Assembly (NCBI GenBank): GCA_021324855.1
Contig: JAJPIG010000028.1
Coordinates: 31,402 to 95,401 of the forward strand
Source of the DNA: Pseudomonadota bacterium
GTDB taxonomy: Bacteria; Desulfobacterota; Binatia; Binatales; Binataceae
DNA length: 64,000 nt
Direction: 5' to 3'
Of the stretch, positions 8,256 through 18,726 are shown in pieces. The position numbers and the translations under genes are program-made. The notes beneath the pieces were generated by a model, which worked only from the letters and a program-made list of their open reading frames with translations, did no database searches and was not told the DNA's origin. Each line of letters begins with the position of its first letter. Position 1 is the stretch's first letter.

Positions 8256-9164
8256 ATGGCTGCGAGGGAGACATCGGAAGAGTTCATCGCGCGCCACTGT
8301 GCGGCGCTCGCGGACGTGTACGAGCGCGGGATGGCGAGAGCCTATCGCGTCGCGCCCGAGACGATGGCCGCGGCGCTGTATCGCGGCGCGTGCTCGCTTC
8401 CGGAAAACGCGAGCGAAACCGTCGAGCATTATCTCGCGAGCGTCCATGCCGGGGATTTGGCGCTGGCGTGCGCACTGATCGCCGGCGATGCGGCGGCTTG
8501 GGATGAATTTGTCGCGCGCTATCGTCCGATTCTCTACGCCTCCGCGCGCGCAATCGCAGGCGACGAACTCCGCGCCCGCGAGCTGGCCGATTCGCTGTGG
8601 GCGGAGCTCTACGGAATCCGCGGCCAGACCGGCGCGCGCCGTCCGCTTCTCACCTACTTTCACGGCCGTAGTTCGCTCGCGACCTGGCTTCACGCCGTGC
8701 TCGCCCGGCGTCATATCGATGCGCTCCGCGCCGAACGGCGCCATTCTCCGCTCGAAAGCGTCACTGCCGACCCGGCGATTAATTCCGATCCGCCGAATCC
8801 CGAACAGCCGCGCTATATCGAATTGATTGGCCGCGCGCTGAACGATGCACTCGACACGCTGAAGCCGCGCGATCGTCTTCGGCTCGCCTATTATTACAGC
8901 GACGGGCTTACCCTCAAGGAGATCGGCGCACTGATGGAGGAGCGCGAATGGACGGTTTCGCGCCGTCTCAAGCGCACGCGCGAAGCAATCCGCAGGCGCG
9001 TCGAACTGAGGCTGCGCGCGGCGGGCCTCGGGACGGAAGAGATCCGCCAATGCTACGATTATGCGATGGAAGGATGGTCGTCCGAGCTGAAACCCGCGAC
9101 CGGCGCAGCGGCGGGAGGCGATGCAACGAAAGACGGCCGGTTCGTTCAAAGTATAAGGAAGTAG
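8256..9164 (+). CDS. ECF-like RNA polymerase sigma factor
   Basis: A 302-residue sigma-70 family protein. A region-2-like segment spans roughly residues 80-165 (DEFVARYRPILY to RRHIDALRAERR) and a region-4 helix-turn-helix spans about 195-250 (TLKPRDRLRLAYYYSDGLTLKEIGALM). It has an N-terminal extension of about 75 residues not normal for minimal ECF factors. It lies four bases upstream of a gene for a zinc-finger membrane protein, the classic sigma/anti-sigma arrangement, so its activity is probably held at the membrane until a signal arrives. The cognate promoter is unknown. Confidence 0.8.
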   Translation: MAARETSEEFIARHCAALADVYERGMARAYRVAPETMAAALYRGACSLPENASETVEHYLASVHAGDLALACALIAGDAAAWDEFVARYRPILYASARAIAGDELRARELADSLWAELYGIRGQTGARRPLLTYFHGRSSLATWLHAVLARRHIDALRAERRHSPLESVTADPAINSDPPNPEQPRYIELIGRALNDALDTLKPRDRLRLAYYYSDGLTLKEIGALMEEREWTVSRRLKRTREAIRRRVELRLRAAGLGTEEIRQCYDYAMEGWSSELKPATGAAAGGDATKDGRFVQSIRK

Positions 9165-9167
9165 GAT

Positions 9168-10214
9168 TTGGCGCGGATTGACGAAAACGGCGATCGCTTC
9201 GGCGCGCTTATCGGCGCGCAATTCCGTGCGCGCGATCGTGAGCATCGCGGCGACTGTCCCGAGAGCGAAACCGTCGCGGCCTACCACGAACGCTCGCTCG
9301 CCGGCGACGAGCGCGATGGCGTCGAGCGTCATCTTGCCGGATGCGCTGCGTGCCGCGAGGAGCTTGCAGCGATCGCGCGCGCATCGCGTGACAGCGCTGC
9401 TGTTGGCGCGAAACCCGAATCCGGTATGCGCCGATGGTGGACGAGCGCGCCGGTCGGATTTGCGATCGCGGGCGCGATCGCAATCGTGGTCGCAATCGGA
9501 CTCGGACGCGATTACTACAACCAGGAGTCACGCGAGCAGCGCCAGCAGCTTGCGATGCTGTCGGCCAATCGAACCACGATAACGGCCGGGCAAGAATTGC
9601 ACGCGATGAAGCGCGCCTCAGTGGCAAAGAAGGCCGCCGAATCTAGTAACGTCGCCGTACCCCCATCGCCACCGTCTCAGCCCGCACAGGCGTCGCTCGC
9701 GAGCCGGGCGGTCACGCCGGAGCAAATGCAGGCCACGGGCGCGGCGTCATCCGCAATACCCGGTTCCGGGCCTGCTACGGCTCCGGCGATTCCGGGAGCC
9801 GCAGTTGGTGCGGCGACAGGCTCAACCCTTGCGCAGAATCAACCTTCGACCTTCGCCCGCTTGTGGCGGCATACGACTGTCATCTCGCCCGACGGCTCGG
9901 TGCGATGGGAATTCGGGAGCGGGGGAATAATCCAGCGCTTCGGCCCGGGCGGCATGACCGCGATCCGCGTGCCCGGGGTGACTGCCGACCTGCTGGCCGG
10001 CTCCGCACCCTCGTCGGCGGTCTGCTGGATCGTAGGCCAAGGGGGCGTTGTCCTGCGCACGATCGATGGCTTCGACTGGGAGAAGGTCAATTCGCCGACC
10101 TCGAGCGACCTCATCGCTGTGACCGCCAGCGGTCCGGATGCCGCAGTTGCAACCGCGCGCGATTCGCGACGTTATGCGACGTCTGACGGCGGTCAGACCT
10201 GGCAGCCTCAATAG
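9168..10214 (+). CDS. Membrane anti-sigma factor with beta-propeller-like sensor
   Basis: A 348-residue bitopic protein. The cytoplasmic part carries an anti-sigma zinc finger (H55-x3-C59-x2-C62, with His40/Cys30 nearby). A transmembrane helix spans about residues 95-113, followed by an Ala/Pro/Ser-rich linker of about 100 residues. The C-terminal 120 residues have YCF48/BNR-type repeats (SPDGSVRW, GQGGVVLRTIDGFDWE, TSDGGQTWQP). It probably sequesters the upstream sigma factor, with the periplasmic repeats sensing a ligand or protein. The start is TTG at 9168, three bases after the sigma stop. Confidence 0.75.
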   Translation: MARIDENGDRFGALIGAQFRARDREHRGDCPESETVAAYHERSLAGDERDGVERHLAGCAACREELAAIARASRDSAAVGAKPESGMRRWWTSAPVGFAIAGAIAIVVAIGLGRDYYNQESREQRQQLAMLSANRTTITAGQELHAMKRASVAKKAAESSNVAVPPSPPSQPAQASLASRAVTPEQMQATGAASSAIPGSGPATAPAIPGAAVGAATGSTLAQNQPSTFARLWRHTTVISPDGSVRWEFGSGGIIQRFGPGGMTAIRVPGVTADLLAGSAPSSAVCWIVGQGGVVLRTIDGFDWEKVNSPTSSDLIAVTASGPDAAVATARDSRRYATSDGGQTWQPQ

Positions 10215-10295
10215 TTTTTCAGCCGCTTCCGCTTTCTCAAAAAAAAATGCAAGAGGCCGCGCCGGCCTCGTTCAAACAGACGAGGACGGACGACG

Positions 10296-11306
10296 ATGAC
10301 CTCGAATGCGGCGGGTTTCGCAGGGTGGGCGCGACAACTGGGCGCGATCCGCCTGCCGAACGACCCGCGAATCGCGCAGATGGCGATGCTCGGGACGATC
10401 CTTGCCGCAGGCGCATACCTTTACGATTTTGCGCTCGATCCCCGCCAAACCGTCCTGACCTTCGCCGCCGCGCTCCTCACCCAGGCGATCACTGATCGGA
10501 TCAATGGTCGGGAAGCCATCAACTACCGAAGCGCGCTGATAACCGCGCTCAGTATCGCGCTGCTGCTTCGCGCCGACTCATTGTGGGTGCATCCCGCCGC
10601 CGCCGTGGTCGCGATCGGGTCGAAATCATTGTTGCGCCTTCGCGGCAAGCATCTCTTCAACCCCTCCTGCTGCGGCGTGATCGTTGCGCTGCTCGCGATG
10701 CCCGGGGTGTGGGTGTCGCCGGGCCAATGGGGCAACGGAATCGCGATCGCGGGATGGATCGCGGTCGCCGGCACGATGGCCGTCTCGCGGGCCGCGCGCG
10801 GCGATCTCAGTTCGGCCTTCATGCTGTTCTACGGCGGCGCGATGCTCGCACGGGTGCTGTGGCTCGGTCAGCGGCTGGCTGTTTTCGCCCATCGGATGGC
10901 AAGCGGATCGCTGCTGCTGTTCGCCTTCTTCATGATTTCCGATCCACGCACCTCGCCCGACGATTGGCGCGGGCGCCTCGTGCATAGCGCGATCGTTGCG
11001 GGCCTCGCCTTCGTTCTGGGCGCACATTTCTATGCCAACAACCCGCTGCTTTGGGCGCTGTTCCTGGCCGCCCCGGCCGTTCCGCTCTGGGACACGATCT
11101 TCAAGGCGCCTCAATTTGAATGGAAAGTCAAAGGAGAAAGCGATGTTTCCGAAATTCAAACGTCTCTCGTTTGCGATGATTGCGATAAGTCTCTGCGCCG
11201 CATTGCTCCGGCCGACTCCGGCGCGCGCCTTCTGCGGCTTCTACGTCGGCAAGGCGGAGGGCACGCTCCGCAACAAAACCTCGAAGGTCGTGTTGGTTCA
11301 CCATGA
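10296..11306 (+). CDS. RnfD/NqrB-like membrane protein
   Basis: A polytopic protein of 336 residues with about eight or nine hydrophobic helices and the family motif GKHLFNPSCCGV, related to subunit D of Rnf / B of Nqr electron-transport complexes. I do not see the SGAT flavin-attachment motif, so it may not carry covalent FMN. The last 55 residues (after about 11140) are basic, unlike the family, and are read from inside the signal-peptide region of the following gene in another frame. A TGA at about 11117 in the neighbouring frame would end the protein where expected. No other Rnf/Nqr subunits are nearby. Confidence 0.7.
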   Translation: MTSNAAGFAGWARQLGAIRLPNDPRIAQMAMLGTILAAGAYLYDFALDPRQTVLTFAAALLTQAITDRINGREAINYRSALITALSIALLLRADSLWVHPAAAVVAIGSKSLLRLRGKHLFNPSCCGVIVALLAMPGVWVSPGQWGNGIAIAGWIAVAGTMAVSRAARGDLSSAFMLFYGGAMLARVLWLGQRLAVFAHRMASGSLLLFAFFMISDPRTSPDDWRGRLVHSAIVAGLAFVLGAHFYANNPLLWALFLAAPAVPLWDTIFKAPQFEWKVKGESDVSEIQTSLVCDDCDKSLRRIAPADSGARLLRLLRRQGGGHAPQQNLEGRVGSP

Positions 11307-12534
11307 CGACAAGACCGTCATCAGCATCATGAGCGACTATCAGGGCGACCTCTCGCAGTTCGCGATGGTCGTGCCGGTGCCGACTGTCCTGCAGCGCGGA
11401 CAGATTCATATCGGCGATCCCGGCGTGGTGAAGCATCTCGATGACTACAGCGCTCCGCGTCTGGTCGAGTATGACGATCCCAACCCGTGCCAGATGTTCT
11501 ATCCGGGCGCGGAGGCGGGGATGAGGATGAGCCGGATGGCCGCTCCGGCTCTAGCAGAGCGCAAGTCGGCCAACGCGCTCGGAGTCAAGATCGAGGCGCA
11601 GTACACCGTCGGCGAGTACGACATCGTGATTCTCTCCGCCCGGCAATCCGACGGCCTCGAGACCTGGCTGAATGAAAACGGCTACCGGATTCCATCGGGA
11701 GCGTCGGCGGCGCTCGCGCCGTACATCCGCGACGGAATGAAATTCTTTGTCGCCAGGGTGAATCTCAAGGAACAGGCAAAGACCGGCCTCGATTACCTGC
11801 GCCCGATCCAGTTCGCATTCGAATCGCCCAAATTCATGCTGCCGATCCGGCTTGGGATGGTGAACGCCGCCGGACCGCAGGACCTCGTGATCTATCTGCT
11901 GACTGAGAACGGTCGTGTCGAGACGACGAACTATCGAACCATCGAGATGCCGACCGGGATCGACGTGCCGCAATTCGTGCGCGATGATTTCTCGAAAACC
12001 TACTCCGCGATTTTCGATCGCCAGGTGAAGCTCAATGATCTGCGCGGGATCTTCACTGAGTACGTCTGGAATATGAACTGGTGCGATCCATGCGCCGCGC
12101 CGCCGCTCAGCCATGAGGAACTGAAGCAGCTCGGTGTCTTCTGGCTCGATGAACAAAATCCTCCGCCCGGATGGGGCGGTGCGCCGCGTCCGATGTATAG
12201 ACCGCAGATGTTTATCGCGGCGACCGCGGGCGTCGTCCTGACCCGCCTTCACGTCCGATACACCGCTGCGACCTTCCCCGAAGACCTGTTTTTCCAGGAG
12301 ACGGGAGATTCCAACAACTTCCAGGTGCGCTACGTGCTGCATCGCCCGTGGGACGGATCGCCGCAGGCCTGCGCCGCCGCGGCAACGTACTTCCAGGAAC
12401 TCGATCAACGGCGTGCGACGGAAGCACGCAATTTGGCCGATCTCACCGGCTGGGATATTGCCGACATCGACCGGCGGATGGGCCTCAATCCGAGTAAGCC
12501 GTCACCAGCGTGGTGGCAGAATCTCTGGCATTGA
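11143..12534 (+). CDS. Exported DUF2330 protein
   Basis: A 463-residue secreted or periplasmic protein of the DUF2330 family. It has a signal peptide ending PARA near residue 28, then the family start FCGFYVGKAEG, with a motif of negatively charged and aromatic residues (FAMVVPVPTV) typical of the group. The biochemical function is unknown. The ATG at 11143 follows AAAGGAGAAAGCG, a strong ribosome binding site, and is much better than the in-frame ATG at 10996 that lies inside the RnfD-like gene. The pair DUF2330 plus RnfD-like protein suggests a membrane-associated assembly. Confidence 0.8.
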   Translation: MFPKFKRLSFAMIAISLCAALLRPTPARAFCGFYVGKAEGTLRNKTSKVVLVHHDDKTVISIMSDYQGDLSQFAMVVPVPTVLQRGQIHIGDPGVVKHLDDYSAPRLVEYDDPNPCQMFYPGAEAGMRMSRMAAPALAERKSANALGVKIEAQYTVGEYDIVILSARQSDGLETWLNENGYRIPSGASAALAPYIRDGMKFFVARVNLKEQAKTGLDYLRPIQFAFESPKFMLPIRLGMVNAAGPQDLVIYLLTENGRVETTNYRTIEMPTGIDVPQFVRDDFSKTYSAIFDRQVKLNDLRGIFTEYVWNMNWCDPCAAPPLSHEELKQLGVFWLDEQNPPPGWGGAPRPMYRPQMFIAATAGVVLTRLHVRYTAATFPEDLFFQETGDSNNFQVRYVLHRPWDGSPQACAAAATYFQELDQRRATEARNLADLTGWDIADIDRRMGLNPSKPSPAWWQNLWH

Positions 12535-12540
12535 TGATGG

Positions 12541-12566
12541 CCGATGCGCTAAACATAGAGCATCGG
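12541..12566 (+). promoter_or_regulatory. Inverted repeat at lipoprotein start
   Basis: CCGATGC and GCATCGG are perfect seven-base inverted arms separated by 12 bases, lying directly after the DUF2330 stop and ending on the first base of the GTG start of the lipoprotein gene. No T-tract follows, so it is not an obvious intrinsic terminator. It could be a weak RNA hairpin that affects translation of the downstream gene, or chance. Confidence 0.3.
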
Positions 12567-13468
12567 TGTACGCCGTTAGTGCCAGGCGGCAGCAATGCGA
12601 GAGGGGGATTAAGAATTGGTCGCGGCTGATTATTGCCGCGCTGGTGGCGACCGCCTTTGCCGGATGCGCGGCGCAACCGAAGCCGGCGCCGCTCGGAAGC
12701 GCGTCATGCACAGTTGATCAGCTCGGTCAGAGCGCGATTCCGGTAAGCGTCGCCGGCCGCGATTCGATGATAAGCGTCGCCCAGGCACTGGCCTCGGCTG
12801 CTGCAGGTACCTATCCGGACGCGCAACCGTTCGCCTATAAGATTCGCTTTCATAAGCCGTTGATGCCCTATGCGGAGGGTGCGCCGCCGTTCGTGATGAC
12901 CGGACAGTTCGAACGGGCATGCGATCGAAACAATTACCTGGCTCTCGGATGGGGCTACTCGCGGCGCCAGGACGATCACGCTTACGCGGCGATCGCGCCC
13001 CTCGATCCGCCGCAGGATTGCCCGGGCAAGCAGACTATCGTGCCATCGATCGAGGCGATCTATTCGCCGTCGGTGACCGAGCCCGAAACCGACCATAGTC
13101 CGATCCGTGGATGGCAGGTCGATCTCCCGCAGATTACGGAAATTCTGCGGAAGAATCATGTCTCGTTCGCCAATGGCCTCGAAACTATCGAGGTTGCCAG
13201 CGCGCGGCGGCTCCGGCTCGATGACGCGCGTCCATCTTCCGGCTGCGTCCGTACCTTCTACGGCCGGGGCGGCCATCGGCGGCTCGATGCGATCGACGGC
13301 TCGCGGACCGTGATGGAGCTGGCCGAAGCCGGACGGCCATCGCGCAGGGCGAGTCTCGCCGGCTACTGCACGGCGGGTCATTATCTGATCCTCGATGCGA
13401 TTACGGCCGAGGTGGTTGAGCGCGGCAAATATCGGCGCTGCGAATACTTCGCCTCCGAGCAGATCTAG
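12566..13468 (+). CDS. Predicted lipoprotein
   Basis: A 300-residue protein with a lipoprotein signal: basic residues, a hydrophobic stretch LIIAALVATAFAGC, and Cys34 as the lipidation site. The remainder has several Cys residues and no family I recognise. I selected the GTG at 12566 as the only start that gives a complete signal peptide without overlapping the DUF2330 gene; the reading frame is open upstream to 12413. It follows the DUF2330 gene by 31 bases and is probably cotranscribed with it. Confidence 0.6.
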   Translation: MYAVSARRQQCERGIKNWSRLIIAALVATAFAGCAAQPKPAPLGSASCTVDQLGQSAIPVSVAGRDSMISVAQALASAAAGTYPDAQPFAYKIRFHKPLMPYAEGAPPFVMTGQFERACDRNNYLALGWGYSRRQDDHAYAAIAPLDPPQDCPGKQTIVPSIEAIYSPSVTEPETDHSPIRGWQVDLPQITEILRKNHVSFANGLETIEVASARRLRLDDARPSSGCVRTFYGRGGHRRLDAIDGSRTVMELAEAGRPSRRASLAGYCTAGHYLILDAITAEVVERGKYRRCEYFASEQI

Positions 13469-13691
13469 GCTTCGCTCGCGTCCAGACTCCGATTTATCGC
13501 ATCAATCCCTTTCGCTGGGCGGATTGAACCCCGCGCACCGCGCGAACCGCGACCGGATTGGAATTCGATGTTCGCGATGCGTTGAATCGCTACAATTGCT
13601 TCGATGCGTGGCAGTTCACCGATTAACGCGACCTGGCGCAGAAGTTAGTGGGCGGGCGATTTGAATTATCCGGCGGGTGCGCGAATCTTCG

Positions 13692-16244
<2,553 letters not shown>

Positions 16245-16250
16245 TATCAC

Positions 16251-16611
16251 TTGAAGAAAAGCAACGGGCGGTTCACGGTGCTTAGGCAGACGATACGCAA
16301 GCGGTTGCAGGCCAAGCTGAGCGCGATGAAAACCGAGCTCAAGCGGCCATGCACGCTCCCATCCCGGAGGTCAGCAGTGGTTGAGGGCCGTCGTGGATGG
16401 GCATACCTGCTACTATGGGGTCACCATGAACGGACCGGCGCTCTTGCTGTTTCGGTTCCGAGTAGGCCGGCTCTGGTATAGAGCTCTGTCCCGTCGTAGT
16501 CAGAACGGTCGCCTCAACTCGGATAGAATGACGCAACTCATTGACCACTGGTTGCCACCCGCTCGCATCTGTCATCCCTATCCTCTGCGCGGTCTCGGCG
16601 TTATTACCTGA
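16251..16611 (+). pseudogene. Relic of group II intron reverse transcriptase/maturase C-terminus
   Basis: Two frames together spell the characteristic end of an LtrA-type intron-encoded protein. The first (16251 to about 16375) has NGRFTVLRQTIRKRLQAKL; the second (about 16381 to the stop at 16609-16611) has VVDGHTCYYGVTMNGPALL, FRFRVGRLWYRALSRRSQNG and ends WLPPARICHPYPLRGLGVIT. A frameshift lies near 16375-16380. Everything upstream of the maturase tail (the reverse transcriptase domains) is absent; the P-type ATPase gene stops seven bases earlier. It is a dead remnant. Confidence 0.85.
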
Positions 16612-16616
16612 GGCAA

Positions 16617-16650
16617 GAGCCGGATGCTGCAGTTCCGCCTGTCCGTATCC
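16617..16650 (+). ncRNA. Degenerate group II intron domain V
   Basis: The 34 bases beginning GAGCCGGATGC and ending GTCCGTATCC match the position and form of domain V, the catalytic hairpin at the 3' end of bacterial group II introns, where a GAGCCG strand pairs with a CGG-rich return strand. It directly follows the maturase stop, as expected. Several pairs are broken (GCTGCAG in place of a GC-perfect stem top), consistent with loss of function. Intron domain VI and the 3' splice site are not convincingly seen. Confidence 0.65.
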
Positions 16651-16667
16651 GTTGAGAAGGTTATCGG

Positions 16668-17747
16668 CTATGATTCAGGCACATAGTCTGCAGCGGCTTT
16701 TATCAAGCGCGCGTTGTCGAGGGGCGAGCGCACGCCGATACGGTAAAGACCGGGGCCACACCCGGGCAGTGCGGCGAGGTCTCGAATCGCGATTCCTCGA
16801 TTTCGCATGTAGCAGCCGAATGCGCCTCGGACCTTTTCGTGAGCAATCGAAAACATCAGGAAATTCGCAGCCGAGGGGAACACTTTCATACCCAGCCGGC
16901 AGCGTAATTCGCCCTCGAGTATCTGGCGTTCCTCCGCGATAAGAGCGCGAGTCCGGGCAATAAAAGGTCCGGCAGCATCCAGGCACGCAAGGGCGACATG
17001 CTCGGCGATCGCATTCACGGACCATGGTTCGATGGCCTCGCGCAGCTCGCGAACAACATCTGGGGATCCGAGCAGATATCCCAGGCGCAGGCCCGGAATC
17101 GCAAAGATCTTTGTGAGCGAGCGAAGCACCAGCAGCTTCGGAATCGAGCCGAGGAGCGAGCAGACTGAGCGCGGGTCATCGGCAAACTCGATAAACGCCT
17201 CGTCAATCACGCACCACGCGTTCCGCCGCGCGCATTGCCGCGCGATGGCGGCGGTTTCGTCCAGCCCGAGCAGAGTGCCCGTCGGGCTGTTCGGTCTGCC
17301 AAGGAATACGCCGTCGGCTCCCATCTCGAGCGCGGCGCACAGTTCTGCGAATTCCAATCGGAAGTGGTCTTCGGGTCTCAGGAAGATCGGGAACGGCGCT
17401 GCCCCGGCGGCGCATAGGGCATTGGCAATCTCGCTGAATGTGGGAATGACCACAAATGGCGAGCGTAACCGGAGCACCCGTGCAGCAAGGTAAAGAAGCT
17501 GCGTGCTGCCATTGGCCGCGATCACCATCGCGGGATCGACGTCGAGCCAGGCGCCGAGGCGGTTTTCTAGGCGATGCGGGTAGGGAGATGGGTAGTGCGA
17601 GATGCGGCCAATAGCGTCGTGGTATGCGCGCAATGCTTCGGCCGGAGGCCCGAGCGGATTAAGACTCGTGCTGAAATCGATGCAGTCCCCCGGGAGATTG
17701 CCACCATGGGTGTGGTCGATAGGAATCGGCACCGATAGGCGGTTCAT
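16668..17747 (-). CDS. cobD: Threonine-phosphate decarboxylase
   Basis: PLP-dependent enzyme making (R)-1-amino-2-propanol phosphate from L-threonine phosphate for the cobalamin nucleotide loop. The 359-residue protein has the class I aminotransferase core: HGG near the start, DFSTSLNPLG, LGRPNSPTG (about 150), DEAFIEF (about 180) and the Schiff-base lysine in LRSLTKIFAIPGLRLGY (about 212). The ATG follows the cbiB stop after one base, so it ends the cobalamin operon. The naming follows Salmonella CobD; it is CobC in Pseudomonas nomenclature. Histidinol-phosphate aminotransferase is excluded by context. Confidence 0.9.
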   Translation of the reverse strand: MNRLSVPIPIDHTHGGNLPGDCIDFSTSLNPLGPPAEALRAYHDAIGRISHYPSPYPHRLENRLGAWLDVDPAMVIAANGSTQLLYLAARVLRLRSPFVVIPTFSEIANALCAAGAAPFPIFLRPEDHFRLEFAELCAALEMGADGVFLGRPNSPTGTLLGLDETAAIARQCARRNAWCVIDEAFIEFADDPRSVCSLLGSIPKLLVLRSLTKIFAIPGLRLGYLLGSPDVVRELREAIEPWSVNAIAEHVALACLDAAGPFIARTRALIAEERQILEGELRCRLGMKVFPSAANFLMFSIAHEKVRGAFGCYMRNRGIAIRDLAALPGCGPGLYRIGVRSPLDNARLIKAAADYVPES

Positions 17748-17748
17748 T

Positions 17749-18726
17749 TCAGCGACCCCACGCCCACGCGAGCGTCGTACGCGTCATGACGAGCGCGGCA
17801 AGCATCAGGGCGCTCGCAGCCCACATCAGAATTCGCGACGTGGTGAGCGCCGGAATGTCTAGCGACACTTGCGGGCAGCCCATGCGCGGTCGAAACTCCA
17901 GTTCTCCGCCATAAGACGCCTGACCTCCTAGTTCCACACCGAGCGCACCCGCCATCGCCGCTTCCGGGTAGCCGGCGTTGGGGCTCTCATGCTTACGCGC
18001 GTCGGTGAGTATCGTGCGCAGGCTCTGGATGCCCCGGCCGGTCAGCACCGCGGCGCTAAGCGCGATAAACACCGCGGTCAAACGGGCGGGAATAAGATTC
18101 GCGATATCGTCGAGCCGCGCGGCGCATCTGCCGAAATACAGGTAACGCGAATCCTTGTAACCGATCATAGAGTCCAACGTGTTAATCGCCTTGTAGACGA
18201 TCGCTCCCACGGGACCGGCCACGGACAGAAAAAACAACGGCGCGATAATGCCGTCACTTGTGTTCTCGGCAACCGATTCAATGGCCGCCCGAATTAGACC
18301 TTCGCGGTCCAACGCCTGCGGGTCGCGACCCACCAATGCAGGTATCGCGCGTCGCGCCGAAGCCTCGTCGGCCAGAAGCAGATGTCGCTCGACGCTTTGT
18401 GCGGCGTCGTTCAGTCCACGAGCGGCCAGCGTGGTCCACGCGATCAGAGTCGCGGCGAGCGCACCCAAAGGTGCGGCTATAGCCTGCAGGGTTCTCACGA
18501 CCGTCCACACGGTCGCACCCGACAGCACAATAATCCCAGTTACGAGCAAGGCCCCGCCCACCAGTTCCTGACGCGCACCGCCCCGCCGAATAAGTCGCTC
18601 CCCAAACGCCACGGCACGACCAATCAACCTGACCGGATGTGGGAGCCAATCGGGATCGCCGCACACAAGGTCGAGAATCACGGCGGCGATGATTAACGGG
18701 GTCGGCAGGTAAAGAGCATAGCTCAC
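17749..18726 (-). CDS. cbiB: Adenosylcobinamide-phosphate synthase
   Basis: Integral membrane protein of 325 residues attaching aminopropanol (phosphate) to the f-propionate of adenosylcobyric acid. Typical motifs are DLVCGDPDWLPHPVRLIG at residues 19-36, RNxxT-like VAENTSDGIIAPLFF and YKAINTLDSMIGYKD, with at least five hydrophobic helices. The GTG start overlaps the cobQ stop by four bases (GTGA). It is followed by cobD, which supplies its substrate, so the two act consecutively at the cytoplasmic membrane. Confidence 0.93.
   Translation of the reverse strand: MSYALYLPTPLIIAAVILDLVCGDPDWLPHPVRLIGRAVAFGERLIRRGGARQELVGGALLVTGIIVLSGATVWTVVRTLQAIAAPLGALAATLIAWTTLAARGLNDAAQSVERHLLLADEASARRAIPALVGRDPQALDREGLIRAAIESVAENTSDGIIAPLFFLSVAGPVGAIVYKAINTLDSMIGYKDSRYLYFGRCAARLDDIANLIPARLTAVFIALSAAVLTGRGIQSLRTILTDARKHESPNAGYPEAAMAGALGVELGGQASYGGELEFRPRMGCPQVSLDIPALTTSRILMWAASALMLAALVMTRTTLAWAWGR

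Noticed and set aside
7644..9332. 562-residue minus-strand open frame covering the kinase and sigma genes
   Set aside because: Antisense shadow of two well-supported genes; low-complexity Arg/Ala-rich protein with no family features.
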